A stretch of DNA of 34,219 nt from JBKHBT01 sp046542255 (GTDB taxonomy: Bacteria; UBP14; UBA6098; JBKHBT01), in the NCBI GenBank assembly GCA_046542255.1, contig JBKHBT010000033.1, forward strand, positions 1 through 34,219. The letters are read 5' to 3'. Position numbers and translations under genes: made by a program. Shown piece after piece: positions 25,013 to 31,265 of this stretch (positions are counted from its first letter, which is position 1; each line of letters begins with the position of its first letter). The notes below the pieces were generated by a model, which saw nothing but the letters and a program-made list of their open reading frames with translations, searched no databases and was not told the origin of the DNA.

Positions 25013-25041
25013 CATTAGGCTTGACATAAATTGACCTAATG
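25013..25041 (+). promoter_or_regulatory. Inverted repeat around TTGACA upstream of rplM
   Basis: CATTAGG (25013-25019) and CCTAATG (25035-25041) form a perfect 7-base inverted repeat with a 15-base centre. That centre contains TTGACA (25021-25026), a consensus -35 element; TTGACC (25031-25036) is a second, tandem -35-like copy. AT-rich -10 candidates (TATAGT at 25050-25055, TTTAGA at 25055-25060) follow, none with ideal spacing to the first element. The repeat could be an operator or RNA hairpin controlling the rplM-rpsI-rpsB operon. Confidence 0.4.
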
Positions 25042-25080
25042 GTTTTTTTTATAGTTTAGATAATTAAATTGGGAGTAACT

Positions 25081-25509
25081 ATGAAAACGATACCAGCAAA
25101 AAAAGAAGAATTGAACCCAAAGTGGTACATCGTAGATGCTAAGGATGAGATTTTAGGACGTCTTGCAAGTAAGATAGCTATGGTAATTCGTGGCAAACAC
25201 AAGGCCAACTATACCCCTCATCTTCCAACGGGAGATTGTGTTATTGTTCTCAATAGCGACAAAGTTCGTTTGACAGGCAATAAGGAATTTCAGAAGCATT
25301 ATGAACGCTATAGCGGTTACCGCGGCGGACTCAAGATTCTAAATTACAAGCAGATGATGAACCGTGACCCCGGTTTTGTCATCCGCCATGCAGTGAAAGG
25401 AATGCTGCCAAAGAATCGTCTTGGCAGAGTTCTAAACAAAAGATTACATGTTTATGCGGGCACCGATCATCCGCATCAAGCACAAAACCCTGAACCCCTC
25501 GATATCTGA
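25081..25509 (+). CDS. rplM: Large ribosomal subunit protein uL13
   Basis: The 142 residues are exactly the usual uL13 length when started at the ATG at 25081. The family signature is complete: WYIVDAKDEILGRLASKIAM, RGKHKANYTPHLPTGDCVIV, and the KGMLPKNRLGR segment followed by LNKRLHVYAGTDHPHQAQNPE. It binds 23S rRNA early in 50S assembly. An in-frame TTG at 25069 is rejected because GGGAG (25071-25075) is correctly spaced for 25081. It opens the second ribosomal operon, with the rpsI gene 18 bases downstream as in most bacteria. The upstream inverted repeat may regulate it. Confidence 0.97.
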   Translation: MKTIPAKKEELNPKWYIVDAKDEILGRLASKIAMVIRGKHKANYTPHLPTGDCVIVLNSDKVRLTGNKEFQKHYERYSGYRGGLKILNYKQMMNRDPGFVIRHAVKGMLPKNRLGRVLNKRLHVYAGTDHPHQAQNPEPLDI

Positions 25510-25527
25510 TAAATCAGGAGGATTGTA

Positions 25528-25920
25528 TTGGAAACTGGAATTTACGCAACAGGACGTCGTAAGGAAGCAGTAGCCAGAATTTGGTTGTATCCGGAAACTA
25601 AAGGCGAAAAGTCTGTCAATGGAAAAGGCCTTCTCGAGCATTATTGCCGTGAAGTACTTTTGATGGATGTTATGCAGCCGCTTGAGATTCTCAAATTAGA
25701 GGATACAGTTGGATTTAAGGCAACAGTGAAAGGTGGAGGACTATCAGGACAGGCAGGAGCACTCAGATTAGCGATTGCCCGAGCACTCTGTAAAGTCGAT
25801 CCTGAATACAGGACACCTCTGAAAAAAGCTGGCTTTCTTACAAGAGACTCAAGAAAAGTCGAAAGAAAGAAATACGGCCTACACAAAGCAAGGAAAAGCC
25901 CACAGTACTCAAAGAGATAA
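25528..25920 (+). CDS. rpsI: Small ribosomal subunit protein uS9
   Basis: The protein has 130 residues. The start is TTG, unusual for a ribosomal protein, but fixed by AGGAGGA (25516-25522) five bases ahead and by the family N-terminus ETGIYATGRRKEAVARIWLY. The core VKGGGLSGQAGALRLAIARA and the basic end VERKKYGLHKARKSPQYSKR are diagnostic; the terminal arginine reaches the P-site tRNA in known ribosomes. It lies 18 bases after rplM. The 98 bases between it and rpsB contain a structured leader rather than a terminator. Confidence 0.97.
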   Translation: METGIYATGRRKEAVARIWLYPETKGEKSVNGKGLLEHYCREVLLMDVMQPLEILKLEDTVGFKATVKGGGLSGQAGALRLAIARALCKVDPEYRTPLKKAGFLTRDSRKVERKKYGLHKARKSPQYSKR

Positions 25921-25927
25921 TAAAAAG

Positions 25928-25986
25928 CACATTCACACAGGTCGGGTGGGTCCTGAATATATTTCAGGTGAACTGACTGAAATGTG
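25928..25986 (+). promoter_or_regulatory. Structured mRNA leader upstream of rpsB
   Basis: CACATT (25928-25933) can pair with AATGTG (25981-25986), extended by CA/TG with a bulge. Inside, CCTGAA (25952-25957) pairs with TTCAGG (25963-25968) around a TATAT loop. A further CAG-TC/GACTG helix is possible. The position, directly before rpsB, is where S2 autoregulatory leaders occur in several phyla. I cannot show that it matches a known rpsB leader family. Confidence 0.4.
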
Positions 25987-26018
25987 GATGGAAGAACTAA
26001 AACCCAAAGGATTAAAAC

Positions 26019-26816
26019 ATGATGAAGACTACTATCAAGGACCTGCTTGAAGCAGGTTGTCATTTTGGCCACAAAACATCTCGCTGGCATCCCAGGTTCA
26101 AACCATATATTTTTGGACCTCAGAATGGCATCTATATTATCGACCTGAAAAAATCATTAGATGAGCTGGACAAGGCTTACAATTTTGTTAAAAAGGTCGC
26201 ATCTCGCGGCGGAAAAGCAATGTTTGTCGGTACCAAAAAACAGGTCAAAACCATCGTTAAAAGACAAGCCCAAAGATGTGATGCATATTATGTTACAGAA
26301 AGATGGCTGGGCGGAATGCTTACCAATTTCAATACTATTCGTTCGAGTATTCAAAAACTCAAAGAATACGAAAGAATGGAACAAGATGGCACTTATGATT
26401 TGCTAACCAAAAAAGAAGTACTTATACGCCAAAAGCATAAAAAGAAGCTGGATAATGTCCTCTCTGGTATCAGAGAAATGACTTCGCCTCCAGAGGTTAT
26501 GTTTGTTGTCGATGCTAGTGCAGAGGATATTGCTGTTAAAGAAGCAAAAAAGTTGAAGATTCCAGTAGTGGCTATGGTAGATACAGATACCGACCCCAGC
26601 AATATAGAGTTTCCTATCCCTACAAATGATGATGCAATGAAATCAGTCAGCCTTATAACAAAGGTAATCGCAGATGCCGTTATCGAAGGCCGTGGTGGGG
26701 AACAATATCTTCAAGCATTTGAAGAAGAAGAGCAAAAGCAGAAAGCAGATACAGACAAAAAAGACACTGATACCAAAGAATCAAGCTCTTCTAAAGAAGA
26801 TAAAAAAGACAAATAA
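26019..26816 (+). CDS. rpsB: Small ribosomal subunit protein uS2 with charged tail
   Basis: The protein has 265 residues. The family is clear: LLEAGCHFGHKTSRWHPRFK, the IFGPQNGIYIIDLKK segment, AMFVGTKKQ, YVTERWLGGMLTNFNTIR, and VAMVDTDTDPSNIEFPIPTN followed by DDA. S2 joins the 30S late, near the S1 binding site. The last 40 residues are low-complexity Glu/Lys/Asp/Ser (EEEEQKQKADTDKKD...), beyond the usual end of the fold. The same habit is seen in S6 of this organism. AAGGA (26007-26011) precedes ATG 26019; an ATG one codon later is equally possible. It is followed by tsf, the classical order. Confidence 0.97.
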   Translation: MMKTTIKDLLEAGCHFGHKTSRWHPRFKPYIFGPQNGIYIIDLKKSLDELDKAYNFVKKVASRGGKAMFVGTKKQVKTIVKRQAQRCDAYYVTERWLGGMLTNFNTIRSSIQKLKEYERMEQDGTYDLLTKKEVLIRQKHKKKLDNVLSGIREMTSPPEVMFVVDASAEDIAVKEAKKLKIPVVAMVDTDTDPSNIEFPIPTNDDAMKSVSLITKVIADAVIEGRGGEQYLQAFEEEEQKQKADTDKKDTDTKESSSSKEDKKDK

Positions 26817-26856
26817 AGAATCATAATAGATAAACATTAAATTTTAGGAGTCATAA

Positions 26857-27450
26857 ATGAGCATTTCGGCAAAAGATGTTCAAAAACTTAGAAAAATGAC
26901 CGATGCTGGTTTTATGGATTGCAAAAAAGCTCTTGCTAAAACCGATGGTGATATCGATAAGGCAGTTGATGAGCTTCGTAAAGCCGGTATTGCCAAGGCA
27001 AATAAAAAACTCGGTAGAGATGCCGGCGAAGGCCGCATTTTCTCATATATCCATACAAATCAAAAAATTGGTGTTATGGTCGAGCTATTTTGTGAAACTG
27101 ATTTTGTTGCGAAAACACCAGACTTTCAACAACTTGGCAATGATATCGCGATGCATATAGCAGCTGCAAATCCGATTGCTGTCAAAAGAGAAGATGTAGA
27201 TGAAGATACGATAGCAAAAGAAAGAGAAATCTTTATGGACCAGGCAAAAAAGATGGGAAAGCCTGAAAAGGTACTGGACAGAATCGTCGATGGCAAAATC
27301 GATAAATTCTTCAAGGAGCGCATCTTAATGGAACAGGAATTCATTAAAGACCCTGATTCCACCATAGAAGAGATGATAAAGCAGTTTATTGGCAAAGTTG
27401 GTGAGAATATCCAGGTTGGCAATTTCTACAGAAGCGATCTTACAGACTAA
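26857..27450 (+). CDS. tsf: Elongation factor Ts, short form
   Basis: The 197 residues include the N-terminal UBA domain (about 5-45: KLRKMTDAGFMDCKKALAKT, DGDIDKAVDELRK) and the nucleotide-exchange motif ETDFVA (80-85). A single core domain follows and the protein ends VGENIQVGNFYRSD. E. coli EF-Ts has about 283 residues; this is the short, Thermus-like architecture with one core subdomain, apparently complete and not truncated. It releases GDP from EF-Tu. AGGAG precedes the ATG. A hairpin terminator follows within ten bases. Confidence 0.96.
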   Translation: MSISAKDVQKLRKMTDAGFMDCKKALAKTDGDIDKAVDELRKAGIAKANKKLGRDAGEGRIFSYIHTNQKIGVMVELFCETDFVAKTPDFQQLGNDIAMHIAAANPIAVKREDVDEDTIAKEREIFMDQAKKMGKPEKVLDRIVDGKIDKFFKERILMEQEFIKDPDSTIEEMIKQFIGKVGENIQVGNFYRSDLTD

Positions 27451-27453
27451 TAT

Positions 27454-27486
27454 AAAAAACCGGGTTTTTTAACCCGGTTTTTTTTT
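27454..27486 (+). terminator. Hairpin terminator between tsf and pyrH
   Basis: AAAAAACCGGGTT (27454-27466), a TTTT loop and AACCCGGTTTTTT (27471-27483) form a strong hairpin with T run to 27486. It ends only five bases before the pyrH start at 27492, so it must either be partly read through or pyrH must have another promoter. Confidence 0.9.
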
Positions 27487-27491
27487 AATCT

Positions 27492-28220
27492 ATGGAAAAT
27501 ATGAAAAAAAAGTTTCCCTATAAAAGAATATTATTGAAACTCTCTGGAGAGAGTTTTCAGGGAAAAGGCAAATATGGGATATCTCGCCAAAGACTTATCG
27601 AGATATCAAAAGAGCTTCGCGATATACATGAATTGGGTATCGAAGTTGCACTGGTAGTCGGTGGCGGCAATATATTTAGAGGCCAGGCGGGATTGCTTTC
27701 TGGCTTTAGCCGGGTAAATGGTGATACAATCGGAATGCTGGCGACTATAATCAATTCCCTGGCTCTGGCTTCGACTCTCGAAGAAGTTGGCTTGAATCCA
27801 AAAATACTACTGGCAATATCTATGCAGCAGATTGCTGATACCTATGCTCCCAAGCGTGCAATAAAGAGTCTTGAAAAAGGCCGAATTGTAATTCTCGGTG
27901 GTGGAAGCGGTAATGCCTTTTTCACAACCGATACCGCAGCAGCTTTGAGAGCGCTTCAAATTAAAGCAGATGTACTCATAAAAGGCACCAGAGTTAATGG
28001 AGTCTATTCTGATGATCCAGAAAAAAATACCGAAGCTGAATTTTTCGATGAAATGTCATATCAAGATGTTCTCGATCGTAAAATCGAGGTTATGGATTCA
28101 ACCAGTTTTACACTTTGCGAAGAAAACAATATGCCAATCGTTGTCTTTAATTTCGAAAAGAAAGATAATCTAAAAAAACTTCTATCCGGTCAATCGACTG
28201 GAACTCTAATTCATAACTGA
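27492..28220 (+). CDS. pyrH: UMP kinase
   Basis: The protein has 242 residues. It phosphorylates UMP to UDP with ATP, a step in pyrimidine nucleotide synthesis; the bacterial enzyme is a GTP-activated hexamer. Signatures: RILLKLSGESF (12-22), LVVGGGNIFRG (54-64), and a late TDTAAALRALQIKADVLIKG segment followed by TRVNGVYSDDP. An alternative ATG lies at 27501, with GGAAAAT ahead; the family often begins close to YKRILLKLSGE, so either is possible. No good Shine-Dalgarno precedes 27492, where the sequence is the T tract of the terminator. Followed by frr 12 bases later, the usual order. Confidence 0.96.
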   Translation: MENMKKKFPYKRILLKLSGESFQGKGKYGISRQRLIEISKELRDIHELGIEVALVVGGGNIFRGQAGLLSGFSRVNGDTIGMLATIINSLALASTLEEVGLNPKILLAISMQQIADTYAPKRAIKSLEKGRIVILGGGSGNAFFTTDTAAALRALQIKADVLIKGTRVNGVYSDDPEKNTEAEFFDEMSYQDVLDRKIEVMDSTSFTLCEENNMPIVVFNFEKKDNLKKLLSGQSTGTLIHN

Positions 28221-28232
28221 TGAGGTGATGAT

Positions 28233-28799
28233 ATGGAAAATGTAATCAAAGACTTGATGAATAGTGCCAAAAAGAAAATGGATAAAACCTATGGTGTTGT
28301 CCAGAGTGAATTCTCAAAGCTTAGGACCGGCAAAGCATCACCGGCTCTATTGGAAGACCTGCCAGTCGAAGTTTATGGCCAGGCAATGCCGATTAAACAA
28401 CTGGCCTCTATCACTGTTCCCGATGCCAGGATGATCGTCGTTCAACCATGGGACAAAGGCACAATGGAACCTATCGAAAAGGCCATTCAGAAATCGGACC
28501 TTGGACTCAATCCACAGAATGATGGTAATATAATAAGAGTCCATATTCCTCCTCTATCCGAAGAAAGGCGTCAGGAGCTTGTCAAAGTCGCACATAGAAT
28601 TGCAGAAGAAGGCAAGGTTGCAATCAGGAGCATCAGAAGAGATACCATCGATACTCTAAAACAAAAAGAAAAAGAAAAAGATATATCCGAAGATTTCAGA
28701 TATAAGGGTGAAAAAGATATCCAGAAGATTACGGATGAAGAAACCGATAAAATCGATAAGGCTTTAGAAGAAAAAGAGCAGGAGATCCTGAAGATCTGA
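28233..28799 (+). CDS. frr: Ribosome recycling factor
   Basis: The 188 residues are close to the family standard of 185. Together with EF-G it splits post-termination ribosomes. Conserved features include FSKLRTGKASPALLEDLPVE, VYGQAMPIKQLASITVPDAR, NDGNIIRVHIPPLSEERRQE, and a C-terminal coiled coil (IRSIRRDTIDTLKQKEKEKD). GAGGTGAT lies before the ATG. Its stop TGA (28797-28799) overlaps a possible CTG start of the following membrane-protein gene. Nothing is missing. Confidence 0.97.
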   Translation: MENVIKDLMNSAKKKMDKTYGVVQSEFSKLRTGKASPALLEDLPVEVYGQAMPIKQLASITVPDARMIVVQPWDKGTMEPIEKAIQKSDLGLNPQNDGNIIRVHIPPLSEERRQELVKVAHRIAEEGKVAIRSIRRDTIDTLKQKEKEKDISEDFRYKGEKDIQKITDEETDKIDKALEEKEQEILKI

Positions 28800-29386
28800 A
28801 AACGCTTCCCCAAAAAAACTCAACAGTCTTTATTGTTGTTGTAGTATTGTTTATATTAACTACTTTACTTTTTTATCTTAATGACTATTTAAGAGTATTT
28901 AATAGAATAATTATCACCCTAGCTTTGATTTTAGTAATGATAGGCTATGTCTTGTCTTTATTTTTGCTTTTTAATGGTATTAAAATCAAGGATGATTTTT
29001 CAAGCGTATGGGGAGCATTTTTGATTTTGCTGCTTGTTTTTCTTCCTTTGGTATTCAAATCCGCGATAGAGAGTACATTCAATAAGCAAACAATCGAATC
29101 AACAGTTTTTCCACCACCGGAGAATAGACGTCTCGATGACAGTTTCCTCGCCTTTGTAATTCTTAGACAAATACACGAGAAAGCAAAAAACTACTATCAA
29201 ACCGATAATGTCCTTCTTACGCCTCATCAGATTCTAAAAACCGAAAATATCAATCTGGACATGGACTCTGTTATGTATAAATATAAATTTCGCCAATTTT
29301 TGCAGAATGATAGTTTGCATACGCTTATTTTATTTGGCCCAGAAAAATGTGATACCCTAAAACTTGTAAATACTTTATCGAAGTAG
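28796..29386 (+). CDS. Small membrane protein of unknown function
   Basis: From the nearest standard start (TTG 28847) it has 179 residues, but that start cuts into the first membrane helix. The frame is open through frr's stop, and reading from CTG 28796 gives KTLPQKNSTVFIVVVVLFIL, a sensible cytoplasmic leader and helix. AGGAG (28780-28784) is 11 bases upstream and the overlap (CTGA) copies the geometry used elsewhere here. Three membrane helices are visible, then a soluble C-terminus (about 90-196) of mixed helix and strand. No family recognised. It abuts the glycosyltransferase gene (stop at 29386, next ATG 29387), so they are probably partners. Confidence 0.6.
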   Translation: MKTLPQKNSTVFIVVVVLFILTTLLFYLNDYLRVFNRIIITLALILVMIGYVLSLFLLFNGIKIKDDFSSVWGAFLILLLVFLPLVFKSAIESTFNKQTIESTVFPPPENRRLDDSFLAFVILRQIHEKAKNYYQTDNVLLTPHQILKTENINLDMDSVMYKYKFRQFLQNDSLHTLILFGPEKCDTLKLVNTLSK

Positions 29387-30958
29387 ATGAAAAAGACTGA
29401 TATCTATAATAAGATTAGCCTCAAAGTACTCAAAGCTTTGCTGCTTCTAATTGCAATCTGTTTTCTTTTATCAATGCTTTTTGTTATCGCATCTCGTATC
29501 GGCTATATATTCGAGCTTGAATGGATGGAAGGCACGACATATGAGACAGTACATCGGCTGATGAATTCAGAAAAAATCTATATCAAGCCATCTCTTGAAT
29601 TTATACCAAACATTTATACGCCGGTTTATTTCTATTTGTCAGCGCTTCTATCACAAATATTCGGGCTAAATATTCTACTGCTCCGTTTTATTTCTGTCAT
29701 TTCATCAATTTTCCTTTTTGGGCTGGTTTATCGTTTTGTAAAAAAGCGCACAGGCGGATACTTCTACCCCTTCCTCAGTGCTGGATTACTTGCTGCTACT
29801 TTCAAGATAGTCAGCGCATGGTATGATTTGGCGAGAGTGGACAATCTTTTTGTAATGCTTATGTTTCTGGCAATTTATATTCTTTATGATAAACCAGATA
29901 AAAAACGAGCAATCATTTCGGGTCTTGTATTTTTTCTAGCATTCTATACCAAACAAACTTCACTGCTGGCATTTTTGGGGTTTTTTGTACTTCTTCTGTG
30001 GGTTAAACCCAAAACAGGCATCTATTTCGGATTGGCATTTGCTATACCTTCGATTGTTTCTTTTATTGCTTTGAATAATATTACCGATGGTTGGTTCTAT
30101 TATTATTGCTTTGATTTGCCATCACAGCATGAACTGTTAAAAAACATGCTTTACCACTTTTGGATATATGATATCATCTATCAATTCAGCGTACCATTTT
30201 TTATAGCCAGTTTATATGTTTTGATTAGGCTTTTTCAGAATTTTCGAAAGTATGAATCTGAAAATGTTTTTATCTTCAATAAATTTATAATCAAGTTTCG
30301 CAGGATTAAATATTCGAGTTTATTTGATTTGGTCTTTTTATCTACAATGCTTTTAATCTCGTGGTCAATGCGGCTTCATCAGGGTGGACATATAAATGCC
30401 TTGATACCAGCTTACGCAGTCATCAGTATTTATTTTGCAATTGGGCTTTCTAAAGTTTTCAATAAAACAAGTTTTTCCAAAAGCTTTAGCATTATTTTGG
30501 CTTTTGCTATTATCATCCAGTTCATTCACTTATTTTATTTCCCTGGCAGATATATCCCCGATGAGGATGATTATACATATGGTTATAAATTCATTCGTGA
30601 GGTTGCATCGGAACCGGGTAAAGTTTATATTTTCTTTCATTCTTATATTTCTCGCCTTGCAGGTAAGGAATCCTATCTTCCTCAGACAGCCATATGGGAT
30701 ATTTCAAGAGGCCAAAAGAATGATGTCTATGATTATACAATGGATTTGTTCAATAATGCAATAGAGAAGAAATATTTCGATGCAATAATAATCGACTATT
30801 TCGCATATCCAAAAGAGATGGAGCAAAATTACAAATTGATGCTCCAGAATTACAATATTAAAAAGACTATCATGCAAAAACCGAATACATTCCACACCAA
30901 AAGCGGTCTTATAACTGCTCCTGTTATCCTACTTGAACCGAGAATTGAAAATAGATAA
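29387..30958 (+). CDS. GT-C family 39-like membrane glycosyltransferase
   Basis: The 523 residues have about ten to twelve membrane helices. The GT39/ArnT-type signature is visible in the first loop: an acidic pair in LEWMEGTTYE (44-53; E45 and E48) and YTPVYFYLSAL (77-87). A second-loop ARVDNLFVMLMFLA corresponds to the conserved patch after it. Such enzymes move a sugar from a lipid (dolichyl- or undecaprenyl-phosphate) to protein or lipid on the outer face of the membrane. The C-terminal 130 residues form a soluble domain. The acceptor is unknown. It directly follows the small membrane protein. The last gene of this run; the next gene is convergent. Confidence 0.82.
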   Translation: MKKTDIYNKISLKVLKALLLLIAICFLLSMLFVIASRIGYIFELEWMEGTTYETVHRLMNSEKIYIKPSLEFIPNIYTPVYFYLSALLSQIFGLNILLLRFISVISSIFLFGLVYRFVKKRTGGYFYPFLSAGLLAATFKIVSAWYDLARVDNLFVMLMFLAIYILYDKPDKKRAIISGLVFFLAFYTKQTSLLAFLGFFVLLLWVKPKTGIYFGLAFAIPSIVSFIALNNITDGWFYYYCFDLPSQHELLKNMLYHFWIYDIIYQFSVPFFIASLYVLIRLFQNFRKYESENVFIFNKFIIKFRRIKYSSLFDLVFLSTMLLISWSMRLHQGGHINALIPAYAVISIYFAIGLSKVFNKTSFSKSFSIILAFAIIIQFIHLFYFPGRYIPDEDDYTYGYKFIREVASEPGKVYIFFHSYISRLAGKESYLPQTAIWDISRGQKNDVYDYTMDLFNNAIEKKYFDAIIIDYFAYPKEMEQNYKLMLQNYNIKKTIMQKPNTFHTKSGLITAPVILLEPRIENR

Positions 30959-31265
30959 AATAGCAATATCTTCTTCACAGCTTAACTAAATCGTTTTTAT
31001 TGTAGAATCGTAGCTTCCTCTTGTATTGATTTAGTATATAATATAAAAAAGACTGCCAAGGAAGTCAGCAAAAAATCTTCCAAGCATATAATTCTATAGC
31101 AATAAGCAAAAAAATCAACAGTGGTTCAAACATGAAATTTAGATAAAATCATGTTTGAAAAAATTACCCCCTTGTGCGATGGGGAAGATAAACTTGCTCG
31201 GTTTTAATTGATATATACAAAGGGCGAGATACCTCACCCTTTGTATAAATTATGAAAATTTCGAT
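30959..31265. other. Intergenic region between convergent genes
   Basis: About 300 AT-rich bases with no convincing gene in any frame. It contains a TATAAT-like sequence near 31037-31042 without a spaced -35 element, a weak CCCC...GGGG pair (about 31166-31183), and the hairpin at 31214-31247 listed separately. Confidence 0.6.
31214..31247. terminator. Hairpin between convergent glycosyltransferase and sppA
   Basis: TATACAAAGGG (31214-31224) pairs perfectly with CCCTTTGTATA (31237-31247) over 11 bases; after one mismatch GAG/CTC adds three pairs with an ATAC loop. It lies 19 bases beyond the sppA stop. There is no T run on either side, so it is a hairpin-type end or RNA-stabilising structure rather than a classic intrinsic terminator. 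Confidence 0.5.

Noticed and set aside
25641..26090. A 149-residue minus-strand open frame over rpsI and the rpsB leader
   Set aside because: It is antisense to an unambiguous ribosomal protein and has no recognisable features.
26857..27450. A truncated tsf gene, because the product is much shorter than that of E. coli
   Set aside because: The short single-core form is known in other bacteria, and the C-terminal motif VGENIQV is present, so the gene is complete.
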